From NCBI GenBank assembly GCA_024403415.1, contig JAKSRY010000002.1, positions 62,001-126,000 of the forward strand: a stretch of 64,000 nucleotides of DNA. The letters are read 5' to 3'. Every line of letters begins with the position of its first letter. Position 1 is the first letter of the stretch. Shown here one piece after another: positions 37,565 through 47,784 of the stretch. A model generated the notes under the pieces. It saw only the letters and a list, made by a program, of their open reading frames with translations, ran no database searches and was not told the origin of the DNA. A program made the position numbers and the translations under genes. This DNA comes from Lachnospiraceae bacterium. Lineage in GTDB: Bacteria; Bacillota; Clostridia; Lachnospirales; Lachnospiraceae.

Positions 37565-38956
37565 ATGCAATTTTCCAGTCCGGTTTTTTTATTCTTGTTT
37601 TTACCTTCGGTTTTTCTGTTATATTATTTGCTTAAAAATATAAAGTATAGAAATGTCATATTACTTGTAGCAAGTATTGCTTTTTATGCATATAATGAAC
37701 CGATACTTGTTGTTGTTCTGTTATGTAGCATAATTGCTAATTTTTTCTTGGGTATATTTATAGAAAAAACTAAGAAAAAAATAATTATGATTATCGCTAT
37801 ACTATTAGATATTAGTGTTCTTTTTATTTTTAAGTATATGACTTTTATATTGAAAAATCTTAGTTATATATTTGGAAATGAAGTTATATATGTTGTATTA
37901 CCAATTGGTATATCATTTTACATATTTCAGCTTATTAGTTATTGCATAGATGTATATCGAGGTGAAAGTGAAGCACAGAGAAATATAATAAACTTTGCAT
38001 TATATGTGTCGATGTTTCCTCAATTAGTTGCAGGACCTATTGTTCGATATGTGGATATCAAAAAAAGTATAACCAGTAGAGTGACTTGTTTCGCAGATTT
38101 TGAGTATGGTGTCAGACGTTTTTCTGTAGGGCTAATCAAGAAGGTGCTTGTGGCAGATTATCTTGGTCAATGTGCAGATAAGATATTTCATCTGGTAGAA
38201 TTTCAGCAGGTATCCATGGTGACAGCCTGGGTTGGTGCAATTGCTTACACTTATGAAATCTATTATGATTTTTCCGGATATTCGGATATGGCAATAGGCA
38301 TAGGAAGGTGTCTTGGTTTTAAGTTCGAAGAGAATTTTAATTATCCGTATGTTGCTAAAAGTGTTTCGGACTTTTGGAAGCGATGGCATATATCGTTAAC
38401 AAAGTGGTTTAAAGATTATGTGTATATACCGCTTGGGGGCAATCGTGTATCTAAAGCAAGGCATATATTGAATTTATTAATTGTATGGTTGTTGACGGGA
38501 TTTTGGCATGGCGCCAATTGGACCTTCCTTTTATGGGGAGGAATGTATTTTGTCGTTCTGCTTTTTGAAAAGAAAACCACTATTATTAATAAATTACCAA
38601 GTTGTCTAGGAAAAGTATATACCATGGTAATAGTTGTGATTGGATGGGTTTTATTTAAGTCTCCTAATATTCATGTCGCAACTACATTTCTTAAGGATAT
38701 GGTGGGTATCAATGGAATAGTAGACTCTAACTCGGCATTAGTGGCAAAGTCAGTTTGCGTCATAGGGATTATCGCAATATTATTTAGTTATCCGGTAGTA
38801 ACAATTGTAAAAACAAAAATGGAACAGGCATCAAAACAATCGCTCAAACGTGTTTTTGAAGTTATAATCGATATATTGATTGTTTTACTATATATATATA
38901 GTCTTTTTGTTATTCTTAATGGTTCGTATAGCCCATTTATCTATTTTAATTTCTGA
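37565..38956 (+). CDS. MBOAT family O-acyltransferase (second of three)
   Basis: A 463-residue AlgI-like MBOAT with DFWKRWHISLTKWFKDYVYI and the histidine motif GFWHGANW, plus the classical AlgI-like start SPVFLFLFLPSVFLLYYLL. It is closer to alginate acetylases than the other two MBOATs in the window. It starts four bases after the radical SAM gene. The next gene is an AlgJ/AlgX-type partner, so this is a complete two-protein O-acetylation module. Confidence 0.93.
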   Translation: MQFSSPVFLFLFLPSVFLLYYLLKNIKYRNVILLVASIAFYAYNEPILVVVLLCSIIANFFLGIFIEKTKKKIIMIIAILLDISVLFIFKYMTFILKNLSYIFGNEVIYVVLPIGISFYIFQLISYCIDVYRGESEAQRNIINFALYVSMFPQLVAGPIVRYVDIKKSITSRVTCFADFEYGVRRFSVGLIKKVLVADYLGQCADKIFHLVEFQQVSMVTAWVGAIAYTYEIYYDFSGYSDMAIGIGRCLGFKFEENFNYPYVAKSVSDFWKRWHISLTKWFKDYVYIPLGGNRVSKARHILNLLIVWLLTGFWHGANWTFLLWGGMYFVVLLFEKKTTIINKLPSCLGKVYTMVIVVIGWVLFKSPNIHVATTFLKDMVGINGIVDSNSALVAKSVCVIGIIAILFSYPVVTIVKTKMEQASKQSLKRVFEVIIDILIVLLYIYSLFVILNGSYSPFIYFNF

Positions 38957-38968
38957 TTGGAGAAACTA

Positions 38969-40165
38969 ATGAAAAAAGTTAGCACAATATTGATATGTGC
39001 AATAAACATATCGTGCTTTTTAATCATTTTATTCATGATTGTTTTGGTAAAAATATGGCCACAAGGATATACCGGAAATAAATTTTTAGATTATTTTCTT
39101 AATTATATTTCTCCCCAAATGATATGGGAGGATGCGAACTGGACACAGAAATATCCATACGATGATTCAATGGTTGACAAATATCTCAAATTCGTGGAAA
39201 TGAAAGAGAAGAATATGGAGATTTTTTGTACAAAATTTATTCAAGACAGAGAACCGATAGCTGATAGTGTGAACTATGTTAATCAGAATATTTTGTTATA
39301 TGATTTAGAAACGATAGACGATGAGGTGGCTGATAAGCTATACGTTCAAGAAAATGTTAAAAGTGTGTTGAATTTTAATGACGAACTTGCAGATAGAGAC
39401 ATCCCCTTCTTTTTTGTACTTACTCCAAGTAAAGACAGCGTAAGTTATTATCGAGATGGTGGAAAAAGCACTAAAATTGTAAACAGAAGTCGTTTTTTTG
39501 CAGATGGTCTGATTGAAAATGGAATTGACCTATTATATATTGCCCCACAGCATAGTGAAAATATTACATATGATGTAAGTACACATTGGAAACCCTGGGA
39601 TGCTATAAACTGTACAAGGTTAATGGCGGAAAAAATTGGACATAAATTAAAATGTGATATTGATCTCAAAATATGGGATGAAGATAATTTCTATGATTTA
39701 TTAGCTGAGTATGAGAATGTGAAAAAAGAGATTTTTGATAATAATGGTTATACTTATGAGGTTCCGGTACCATATAAGAAGTATAATATCACATTGGAGT
39801 ATGCAGAAAATGAAGTATGGAGTGGTGATTTTATAGATTCCTTAATTCACAGTCCAGATGAATGGGTAACCGAATATGCTGCGTATCATAACATATATAG
39901 AATAAGAAATTCTCTCATATATAGTATTCATAATGAAGATGCATTTATGAATGCGAAATTGTTGATTATTGGTGATTCTTTTAATTGGCCAGTCAGCTCA
40001 TACTTGAGTCTAGGTATAAGCGATATAGATGTGATTTATAATGCCGGGTTTCCAGGTAGTATACTAAATTATATTGAGCAGAAGAATCCAGATTTGGTAG
40101 TGATGGTGTACAACGATGCTGAGTTTTATGATATGTATAACAATGAAGCATTCAATTTAAAATAA
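38969..40165 (+). CDS. AlgJ/AlgX-like (DHHW-type SGNH) partner of the second MBOAT
   Basis: About 398 residues with an N-terminal membrane anchor and an extracytoplasmic SGNH-like domain. FFVLTPSKDSV, the DVSTHWKPWDA element (the D-x-x-HW signature) and the late nucleophile motif IIGDSFNWP match AlgJ/AlgX/DHHW proteins, which place acetyl groups on secreted polysaccharide. GGAG six bases upstream favours ATG 38969 over TTG 38957. It forms a unit with the preceding MBOAT. Confidence 0.85.
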   Translation: MKKVSTILICAINISCFLIILFMIVLVKIWPQGYTGNKFLDYFLNYISPQMIWEDANWTQKYPYDDSMVDKYLKFVEMKEKNMEIFCTKFIQDREPIADSVNYVNQNILLYDLETIDDEVADKLYVQENVKSVLNFNDELADRDIPFFFVLTPSKDSVSYYRDGGKSTKIVNRSRFFADGLIENGIDLLYIAPQHSENITYDVSTHWKPWDAINCTRLMAEKIGHKLKCDIDLKIWDEDNFYDLLAEYENVKKEIFDNNGYTYEVPVPYKKYNITLEYAENEVWSGDFIDSLIHSPDEWVTEYAAYHNIYRIRNSLIYSIHNEDAFMNAKLLIIGDSFNWPVSSYLSLGISDIDVIYNAGFPGSILNYIEQKNPDLVVMVYNDAEFYDMYNNEAFNLK

Positions 40166-40238
40166 TTATGATTTAGGTCGTTATGTTTAGAAGCGCATAG
40201 GACAATATATACAATGAAGAAAAGGTATAGGGAGATAT

Positions 40239-41342
40239 ATGAAAACAAAGATAGTATCCTTATATTTACCACAGTTTTATGAAACAACATATAATAATGA
40301 GTGGTGGGGAGTAGGATATACTGATTGGGTAGCGACTAAAAAATCGATTCCTCTTTTTAAAAATCACAAGCAACCACATGCTCCATTAAATGATAATTAT
40401 TATAATCTTGGAGAAGAATGTGGAGATACAATAAGGTGGCAGGCTAAAATAGCGCGTGAATATGGAGTCGATGGATTTTGTATATATCATTATTGGTTTC
40501 CTTCTGGTAAATATTTAGAAAAACCTGCAGATATTTTGTATAATAACTCTGACATAGATATAGATTATTGTTTTTCTTGGGATGCAAGTTCCTGGAGAAG
40601 GACTTGGACAGCTTCTAGCAATGAAACAGAAGTGTTGGTTCAGCAGAATTTTGGTAATGAGGATGTTTGGACACTACATTACAAAGATTTGCGAAAATTC
40701 TTTTTGGATACAAGATATATTCAAATTGATAACAAACCGGTTTTTTGTATATACAAGTCAGAACAAATAGAATGTCTTGAAGAAATGAAAAAATGCTGGG
40801 ACAGACTTGCAAGAGAGGATGGCTTTGCTGGTATTTATTTGGTTGTTGGAGATGCTAATAATCGTAATCGACAGTTTTTTGAGATAGTAGATGCATTTTA
40901 CAATTATGAACCGCAATATTCTTTTGGGAGACAACACAAGTCCTTGCATAATTTTTTGCATTTATCTATAGGAGCTATTAAGAAAAAATTGAATAAGTAT
41001 TTGGGAACTTCTTTTTTTCCAGATAAAAGGAGTGCCCAATATATATATAGGTGTATAGAGAAAAATGATAGAGAAATAGAAAAAAAGGTATTTTTTGGTC
41101 TCTTTGCGAACTATGATGATACTCCAAGACGTGGTATAAAGGGAGTGGTATATACCAATAATAAAGTGGATATGTTTGAAAAATGCCTTGAAATTCAGTT
41201 AAAAAAATCCATAGAGCTTGATAATGAACTATTGTTTATAACTGCGTGGAACGAGTGGGGTGAATCTGCTTACCTTGAACCTGATAAGGAAAATGGATAC
41301 GCATATTTAGAAGCAATTAAGAGGGTGAAATCGAGAATCTGA
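40239..41342 (+). CDS. WbsX/GH99-like protein
   Basis: A 367-residue WbsX-family protein: YLPQFYETTYNNEWWGVGYTDW near the start, YGVDGFCIYHYWF, and the C-terminal AWNEWGES with a probable catalytic Glu. The family is related to glycoside hydrolase family 99 and is found in O-antigen and capsule loci as a putative glycosyltransferase or endo-acting glycan hydrolase. No signal peptide is seen, so it is probably cytoplasmic. Its biochemical role in polysaccharide loci is unsettled. Confidence 0.87.
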   Translation: MKTKIVSLYLPQFYETTYNNEWWGVGYTDWVATKKSIPLFKNHKQPHAPLNDNYYNLGEECGDTIRWQAKIAREYGVDGFCIYHYWFPSGKYLEKPADILYNNSDIDIDYCFSWDASSWRRTWTASSNETEVLVQQNFGNEDVWTLHYKDLRKFFLDTRYIQIDNKPVFCIYKSEQIECLEEMKKCWDRLAREDGFAGIYLVVGDANNRNRQFFEIVDAFYNYEPQYSFGRQHKSLHNFLHLSIGAIKKKLNKYLGTSFFPDKRSAQYIYRCIEKNDREIEKKVFFGLFANYDDTPRRGIKGVVYTNNKVDMFEKCLEIQLKKSIELDNELLFITAWNEWGESAYLEPDKENGYAYLEAIKRVKSRI

Positions 41343-41360
41343 GGTGTGCAAAAGAAAGAG

Positions 41361-42590
41361 ATGAAAGGCAAGAAAAGTATTGTACATATAACAACAATTG
41401 ACATTGGAGGGGCATATAAAGCAGTAAACCGCATTGTTAAGGCTACAAATATATTGAACGATGTAGAGGCAGATATCTTATTGAGAAACAAATGTGATGA
41501 AAGTAATTTAGGTCATGAGTTTTTGACGAATTTCTGCACTCGATTTATATCCAAATGTAGAAATTATATTAATAATATATTTTTTTCTCAAAATGAAATT
41601 AAGGCGGATCGATTTGGTTGTAGTGTTGAGAATAATAAAATAGTTCGAAATGCTGATATAATAGTTATTCATTGGATTAACTCCTTTTTATCGATTAAAT
41701 CAATTAAGCAAATCCTTGATATGGGAAAACCAACAATAATCATGTTACATGATATGTGGCATATAACAGGAGGATGTGCTTATTCAGGTGAATGTGAAGA
41801 TTATTTGAATGATTGTAGCCAATGTGTCATTTTAAAAAAAGATGGTGGAAAGTGTTCATTAGCACATAAAGCATTGTGTGAAAAGGAAGAAGCTTATCAT
41901 AACAAAAATGTTACAGTGGTTGCACCTGGAACCTGGATTGCAGAATGCGCTAGGCAAGGAAGAGTTTTTAAGAATCACCCGGTTAGAATAATACCCAATT
42001 GTTTGGATATAGATGTATTTAGACACTATGAAAAGAAAGAAGCACGAAATATACTAGGAATAACTGGAGATAGGCCAGTTGTGTTATATATAGCAATGTC
42101 AGCTGGGATAAATAATAAAAGAAAAGGATTTGATTATCTGGTTAATGCCCTCTCACATTTTGAGGATGGTAGTTTAGAGTTAGTTGTTGTCGGAAATGTT
42201 GACGAAGCCTCTATGACACAGATAAACCAGCAAAAGAAGTATTTAGGATATGTTGGAGATGAAAAGAGATTGGCTTTAGCTTATTCGGCAGCGGATATAA
42301 CAGTTGTGCCATCTTTACAGGAGACTTTTTGTTATACATCTTGCGAGTCATTAGCATGTGGCACTCCGGTTGTGGCTTTTAAGGTTGGCGGATTAATAGA
42401 TCAGATTCAGCATATGCAGAATGGGTATTTGGCCGATATTCGTAATAGTGACGATTTGGCTCGTGGCATACAATATTTTATTGATAACCCTAAAGATGCT
42501 GCCATTGTTAGGGAAAGTGTGCTGAAATTTGGATTTGATAACATTGCGGAAAAGTGGGACGAGCTTTTCAATAGTATCCTATACAATTGA
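41361..42590 (+). CDS. GT4 family glycosyltransferase with Cys-rich insertion
   Basis: About 409 residues of GT-B fold. The N-terminal IVHITTIDIGGAYKAVNRI and the middle HDMWHITGGC, followed by a cluster of Cys around CEDYLNDCSQC, are typical of the WcaC-like subgroup. The C-terminal donor domain has VVPSLQETFCYTSCESLACGTPV. ATG 41361 best matches the family start; a GTG at 41346 is also in frame. It retains the EX7E-type acid pair, so it should be active. Confidence 0.88.
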   Translation: MKGKKSIVHITTIDIGGAYKAVNRIVKATNILNDVEADILLRNKCDESNLGHEFLTNFCTRFISKCRNYINNIFFSQNEIKADRFGCSVENNKIVRNADIIVIHWINSFLSIKSIKQILDMGKPTIIMLHDMWHITGGCAYSGECEDYLNDCSQCVILKKDGGKCSLAHKALCEKEEAYHNKNVTVVAPGTWIAECARQGRVFKNHPVRIIPNCLDIDVFRHYEKKEARNILGITGDRPVVLYIAMSAGINNKRKGFDYLVNALSHFEDGSLELVVVGNVDEASMTQINQQKKYLGYVGDEKRLALAYSAADITVVPSLQETFCYTSCESLACGTPVVAFKVGGLIDQIQHMQNGYLADIRNSDDLARGIQYFIDNPKDAAIVRESVLKFGFDNIAEKWDELFNSILYN

Positions 42591-42620
42591 AAAGATTGTC
42601 AATCTGTGTAAGGCATCTGT

Positions 42621-44585
42621 ATGAAGGTTATGGTTAATAAACTAATAAAAAACAATTTGTTTTGGCGAGGATTAATAGGGATATTTGTTGTTGTATGTGT
42701 ATACATAACTTTCGGACTTTCAACTATTGATTATAAAGGCGATATTTTTAAATATGCACATATAATAATGTGTAGCTTCAGCGTATTTTTGTACTATGTT
42801 TTTGACAGGATTTCTTATGATATTGAAATAAAATATAAAGAAATCTATTGTTTTAATATCTTTCTTGCTTTGGTAACAGTGCTTCTTGCGGTTTCAGGAA
42901 TTATAGATGGCATAATAAATGGATTTCATTATTACTTGATTTCGAAATTTATTTTTGCCGTCTTTTTTGTTTGGCTTTTACATTGCCGAAGGCACTATAA
43001 GTTCAAGTGTTCCATTGCAATAAAGGAATATATAGGGCTTATAATAATTATTATAGTCTCATTGATATTAATGTATAATCCATACATTTTTGCATTTAAA
43101 TGGGATGGGTTATTGTATAATGAAGCATTTGAAAATGCAAATTTGTTTAAGATCAGTTCTATGGGCTTTTATGGGCATATATCACAGGGGGCAGGGGTGC
43201 CTATCTCCTTTTTCAAAAGTTTGGTATTGGGTAATACTGATATTGCCATTTATCTTACAAATGCAGTGACATTTGTGGCTGGAATTATTTCATTTTGGGG
43301 AATTATTAGAAGAGTTGTACCTGAGAAAAGTATATTTTTATACACAATACTTACAGCAATATATGCGTGGTCTCCTTGGGTTCTTGGAATGTCAGGATAT
43401 GCAAGTGTAGATTATTTTACAGCTAACTGGTTTATGATAGTTCTGTATTTTACCATTTCGAAGCAATATTTCCTTCAAGTTGTATCAGGACTTTTTTATG
43501 CAATGACAAAAGAACCGGCATTAATAATATATGGAAGTTTATGTTTTGGGGTGGTTTTGACCGACATATATGAGAATAGGCGTGTAAAACATGTTTTTTC
43601 ACGAAGTAGATATTATGGAATGCTGTCTGTGGCAGCAATATGGCTAATCACACTTGAGTTTATGGGGATGTGGAGTATGCCTGGAAGTGAAGCGAGAGTA
43701 GATCTTTCTTATTCACTAGATCAAGTAGGAATCCTTTATGTCTTCAATTTTGGTTGGCTTGTTTGGGAGATAGTATTAGTTGGAGTAATTGCATATTGTT
43801 TTAGGAGAAATGGAACAGGAAGTAAATATAACGGGATTATTAATTTATTTCCGATGATATGTGCTGTATTTGCTTTTTCACTATTCAGTCTGATGTTTGT
43901 TACAGTTCATAATCCAAGATATGTGGATATTGTTCCATTATGTGGCTATGTGATGGTGGCAGTTATTATACTCATTTTTTCAGATAAAATGGGAAAAGCA
44001 GTCAGTATTATAATAGGGACACTGCTTGCACTTCTTATGCTGGTTTCTTCTTATGTTTCAATAGATCCTGTGTCAAGATTATTATATTATGATGAAGCGT
44101 TAAGGGACACTGTTATATTTACTGCAGATTTGAACAATCATACGTACGGTGATGCAACCGTATATAATAAGCAGGCTCTTGATATGGAAGGTTCGATCAG
44201 TTTAGCTTTTGGCGATGCTATAGGAGATAAAAGAAAAATATTAATAGATGGGAAATCTCCACAAGCATATTATTTTGATGGGATGATTGGGCTGGAAAAG
44301 GTCCTGGATGATGATTATAAATGGGTTAGAGAGTATTTTGACACTGAAAGAGAAATAAGGGTTTTCAAGCCTAATGATAGAACTGTTACTGTTGATGTAG
44401 GCTTAGTAAGCAATCTTGAATCTGTACAGAAAATAACAGCAGATGGCGGCGAATATATATACTTATATTATGCAGGAATGGGTGATGCTTTGGCAGAAGA
44501 GCTTGTTGAAGATTGCAATGTTATTGAAATTAAGGAATATATTTATCGAGGTTGGAGGCTTAAGGGAATAGTGTTCAACTCATGA
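42621..44585 (+). CDS. Large polytopic membrane protein, GT-C-like
   Basis: A 654-residue protein with about a dozen membrane spans and a soluble tail from about residue 500. The first large outer loop carries FKWDGLLYNEAFENANLFK and a following GHISQGAGVP, compatible with a GT-C active-site loop (acidic residue and His). It could transfer a polyprenyl-phosphate-linked sugar, or act as a Wzy-like polymerase. It follows the GT4 gene by 30 bases. It resembles the 7265 protein only in overall architecture. Confidence 0.6.
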   Translation: MKVMVNKLIKNNLFWRGLIGIFVVVCVYITFGLSTIDYKGDIFKYAHIIMCSFSVFLYYVFDRISYDIEIKYKEIYCFNIFLALVTVLLAVSGIIDGIINGFHYYLISKFIFAVFFVWLLHCRRHYKFKCSIAIKEYIGLIIIIIVSLILMYNPYIFAFKWDGLLYNEAFENANLFKISSMGFYGHISQGAGVPISFFKSLVLGNTDIAIYLTNAVTFVAGIISFWGIIRRVVPEKSIFLYTILTAIYAWSPWVLGMSGYASVDYFTANWFMIVLYFTISKQYFLQVVSGLFYAMTKEPALIIYGSLCFGVVLTDIYENRRVKHVFSRSRYYGMLSVAAIWLITLEFMGMWSMPGSEARVDLSYSLDQVGILYVFNFGWLVWEIVLVGVIAYCFRRNGTGSKYNGIINLFPMICAVFAFSLFSLMFVTVHNPRYVDIVPLCGYVMVAVIILIFSDKMGKAVSIIIGTLLALLMLVSSYVSIDPVSRLLYYDEALRDTVIFTADLNNHTYGDATVYNKQALDMEGSISLAFGDAIGDKRKILIDGKSPQAYYFDGMIGLEKVLDDDYKWVREYFDTEREIRVFKPNDRTVTVDVGLVSNLESVQKITADGGEYIYLYYAGMGDALAEELVEDCNVIEIKEYIYRGWRLKGIVFNS

Positions 44586-44634
44586 GAATGAAAGAACTTG
44601 CTATACCTCGTGGTAGTTTGGTGCATTTTAATAT

Positions 44635-45723
44635 ATGAATAGTAAACAGACACAATTGATTAAAAAAATAAAATATTTTGACTTTATAGGCGAGAAGGGT
44701 GACTATGATAATCATGTTGCTATGGAAGATATATCTGTAGTGTATGAAGGGGCAAAAGTTAAGGATGCAAAAGATATAACCCTTTCTATAATAATTCCAA
44801 CAATGAATAGACCGTTATTATTAAAAGAGGCTATTGAATCTGCACTTAATCAAAATACAGATGTTGACTTTGAAATAGTAATATTAAATAATGAGGGACT
44901 TATAGAAGGGGGAAATTCCAAAACTGATGACATTATTTTGACAATGAATAGTGACCGCGTCATGTACTATAAGAATAAAAGTACTGTTATAAGTGCAGAT
45001 AATTGGAATACATTATTGTTTCTAGCAAGAGGGAAATGGATATGTATGTTGCATGATGATGATGTACTTGCTCCGAACGCAGTTCAGATGTTATATGATG
45101 CTACGAGGATGAATAAAAAAATAAGTTTTGTTGGCTGTATCAATGTACCATTTTCCGGAGAAGAGAGAGTAGAAGCTGATTTAAGATCGATTAAGGTTAA
45201 AAAGGTAAGCGCAACAGAATTTATGTATGGTATGCCAGTCTCACTCCTTGGTGCTTTTTTTGACAGGAAGAAGGCCATAGAAATTGGCGGTTTTGAAAAC
45301 AGAAGCTATATGCAGGACTACTCATTTATTGCTAAATATGCACATGTCTTTGATATGTACTTACTTAAGCGTGGATTGTATGGTTATCGTATAAGCGATG
45401 TCCAAGATTCTGCAAATAATGAAATGAATTTTGTGCGTAGAGTAGCGGACTATTATTTGTGGTTATCTATTGCAAAAAGGCGTGGGATGTTAAGGAGATT
45501 ATTTGAAAAGAATTGTCAATATAATATAGTTCATAGAATTGAGTGGTATAATTCAGATACCAAATATGAAGGAAATTATATAGACCTTAATGAATTGCTG
45601 GATGTATGTGAGATTAACAAGAAAAAATTGCACAGCTATGAATATATGCTTATGAAAGGTTTGCATGGTTTAGTTATTATTAAAGATAAATTATTGAACA
45701 TTATCACGCAGGGAAGATGTTGA
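44635..45723 (+). CDS. GT2 family glycosyltransferase
   Basis: A 362-residue GT-A transferase with LSIIIPTMNRPLLLKEAIESAL and the metal site LHDDDVLAPNA. About 45 residues precede the catalytic domain. The C-terminal region is variable. It is followed by a 62-base spacer and another transferase gene. Donor unknown. Confidence 0.87.
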   Translation: MNSKQTQLIKKIKYFDFIGEKGDYDNHVAMEDISVVYEGAKVKDAKDITLSIIIPTMNRPLLLKEAIESALNQNTDVDFEIVILNNEGLIEGGNSKTDDIILTMNSDRVMYYKNKSTVISADNWNTLLFLARGKWICMLHDDDVLAPNAVQMLYDATRMNKKISFVGCINVPFSGEERVEADLRSIKVKKVSATEFMYGMPVSLLGAFFDRKKAIEIGGFENRSYMQDYSFIAKYAHVFDMYLLKRGLYGYRISDVQDSANNEMNFVRRVADYYLWLSIAKRRGMLRRLFEKNCQYNIVHRIEWYNSDTKYEGNYIDLNELLDVCEINKKKLHSYEYMLMKGLHGLVIIKDKLLNIITQGRC

Positions 45724-45785
45724 ATTAGCTGAAGAATTAATAATCTCAAATATAATAGATGATAAATTGATAAGGATGTTATGAT

Positions 45786-46742
45786 ATGAATAAAGAAGAA
45801 TTTAAGTTAATAACACCAGTAGCTTTTATTACATACATTAGATTAGATACAACTATTCAGGCATTTGAATCTATAAGGAATGCCAGACCGTCAAAATTGT
45901 ATCATATATCAGATGCAGCAAATACTGAAGAAAAACAAAAAAAAGTTGAGGAAGTACGAAACTATGTGCGGGAGAATATTGATTGGCCCTGTGAATTTAT
46001 TACCAATTATGCTTCTGCTAATATCGGATGTAAAAATCGAATTGTCAGTGGTCTTGATTGGGTGTTTAGTCAGGAAGAAAAGGCCATCATTATAGAGGAT
46101 GATGTTGTTGTTTCTAAGAGTTTTTACAGATTTGCCCAAGAGATGCTTGATAGGTATTCCGACAACGATCAGGTCATGATGGTGACATCAGGAAATGGTG
46201 TTACAACATATGATAATGGTAATGATTATTGGTTCAGTCATAACTGCTCTATATGGGGATGGGCAACCTGGAGACACGCATGGGAAAAAAATGATGTGAA
46301 TTTGACACAATGGCCAAAATTAAAAAAGGATAAGATTCTATATAAGTTTTATGACGAAAGAGCAGCGCGAATATATGAGAGAGGGATCGATAGTGTATAT
46401 TCTGGTGAATTAAACACCTGGGACTACGGATGGCTTCTTGCAAAAGCTGTTTATAATGGAATGGAAATCGTTCCATGCGTTAATATGATGAAGAATGTTG
46501 GGATAGAGTCAGAAGAAGCTACACATAAGAGCGGAATTGATGCAGAACTTGTAGTAAATGAAATTTCATTCCCGTTGAAACATCCAGATGTTGTTATAAG
46601 AGAAAAGAAATATGACGATGAATATGCCAATATATGGTTTAAAACTAGTAAAATGGAATTGTTTATAAGACGAATTATTCCTGCACCTGTTCTTAAATCA
46701 ATTAGATTATTCTTGGTTAGAATAAGAATCATAAAGGCATGA
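45786..46742 (+). CDS. GT2/GNT-I-like glycosyltransferase
   Basis: A 318-residue GT-A-like protein that starts VAFITYIRLDTTIQAFESI and has the acidic metal site IIIEDDVVVSKSF and the SHNCSIWGWATWRHAW segment. This W-rich motif is found in a bacterial family related to eukaryotic GlcNAc-transferase I. The EDD motif and length support an active transferase. A good promoter-like sequence follows this gene. Confidence 0.8.
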   Translation: MNKEEFKLITPVAFITYIRLDTTIQAFESIRNARPSKLYHISDAANTEEKQKKVEEVRNYVRENIDWPCEFITNYASANIGCKNRIVSGLDWVFSQEEKAIIIEDDVVVSKSFYRFAQEMLDRYSDNDQVMMVTSGNGVTTYDNGNDYWFSHNCSIWGWATWRHAWEKNDVNLTQWPKLKKDKILYKFYDERAARIYERGIDSVYSGELNTWDYGWLLAKAVYNGMEIVPCVNMMKNVGIESEEATHKSGIDAELVVNEISFPLKHPDVVIREKKYDDEYANIWFKTSKMELFIRRIIPAPVLKSIRLFLVRIRIIKA

Positions 46743-46787
46743 TTGCAAGTAATGCTGTCTACACAATATCTTGTATATATTTGTATT

Positions 46788-46816
46788 TTGACTACACTAA
46801 TGGTATTATATAGTAT
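46788..46816 (+). promoter_or_regulatory. Candidate sigma-A promoter upstream of the 46834 glycosyltransferase
   Basis: In the 91-base gap before 46834, TTGACT (46788-46793) is followed after exactly 17 bases by TAGTAT (46811-46816). An overlapping TATAGT (46809-46814) gives a 15-base spacer. The ribosome site GAGGTG lies just downstream, eight bases before the ATG. This is the best promoter-like sequence seen in the window; it remains a by-eye match. Confidence 0.4.
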
Positions 46817-46833
46817 AGTGAGGTGTTTATGCT

Positions 46834-47784
46834 ATGTCGAAAACTATTAGTGTTTTGATTCCTACTTATAATGAAGAGGAGAACGTTGTTCCATTATCTA
46901 ATGCTCTTGTTGAGATGTTCGATACAAGTTTACCGCAATACTTATATGAGATAGTTTTTATTGATAATGATTCTAAAGATAATACTAGGCCGTTACTTCG
47001 AGGGCTTTGTTCAAGGAACCCGAAGATAAAGGCCATTTTTAATGCAAAAAATTTCGGGCAGTTTAATTCTCCATATTATGGCCTTATGCAGACAACTGGA
47101 GATTGTGTGGTTTTGCTTTGCGCGGACTTTCAGGACCCCATTGAGATGATTCCCAAATTCGTTGAAGAGTGGGAAAACGGGTCGGCAATTGTTATCGGCC
47201 AAAAAATCAAATCTAAAGAGAAGCGAATCATGTATTTCTTCAGATCAATTTACTACAGAATGATCAAGAAGATGTCAGATGTTGAACAGATTGAACATTT
47301 TACAGGTTTTGGTTTATACGACAGAGCGTTTATTGATGTTCTTAAAGATCTGAAAGATCCTACTCCTTTCCTTAGAGGGATAGTTGCTGAACTGGGATGG
47401 AAGAAAAAAATAATCCCATATGAGCAACAGAAACGCAGAGCCGGTAAGACGAGTAATAATTTCTATAGATTGTACGATGCTGCAATGTTGGGATTCACAT
47501 CTTATACTAAAATAGGGTTAAGATTAGCTACGTTTATTGGTTTTTTTGCGGCAGCGGCAAGTATTGCCATGGCAATCTTTTATTTGGTGATAAAGATTGT
47601 TAAATGGGATGAATATTCAATGGGTACTGCTTCTATTGCGGTGGGATTATTCTTTCTCGGTGCTGTTCAACTTATCTTTATTGGATTAATGGGTGAGTAT
47701 ATATTAAGTATGAATCAGAGAATGATGAATCGACCACTTGTTATTGAAGAAGAGAGGATAAATTTTGATATAGATGAAACTTAA
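46834..47784 (+). CDS. GtrB/DPM1-like polyprenyl-phosphate glycosyltransferase
   Basis: A 316-residue GT2 enzyme with SVLIPTYNEEENV, CADFQDP as the metal site, RRAGKTSNNFYRL and two C-terminal membrane hairpins (about residues 235-260 and 270-295). GtrB-type enzymes make undecaprenyl-phosphate-glucose or a related carrier sugar from a UDP-sugar. That product is the usual donor for GT-C enzymes acting outside the membrane, such as the 7265 and 42621 proteins. It overlaps the next gene by 11 bases. Confidence 0.9.
   Translation: MSKTISVLIPTYNEEENVVPLSNALVEMFDTSLPQYLYEIVFIDNDSKDNTRPLLRGLCSRNPKIKAIFNAKNFGQFNSPYYGLMQTTGDCVVLLCADFQDPIEMIPKFVEEWENGSAIVIGQKIKSKEKRIMYFFRSIYYRMIKKMSDVEQIEHFTGFGLYDRAFIDVLKDLKDPTPFLRGIVAELGWKKKIIPYEQQKRRAGKTSNNFYRLYDAAMLGFTSYTKIGLRLATFIGFFAAAASIAMAIFYLVIKIVKWDEYSMGTASIAVGLFFLGAVQLIFIGLMGEYILSMNQRMMNRPLVIEEERINFDIDET

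Noticed and set aside
7265-44585. Calling the 7265 or 42621 membrane protein Wzy
   Set aside because: Both have an acidic first outer loop more typical of GT-C enzymes, and Wzy has no reliable motif that could be recognised by eye. Left as GT-C-like.
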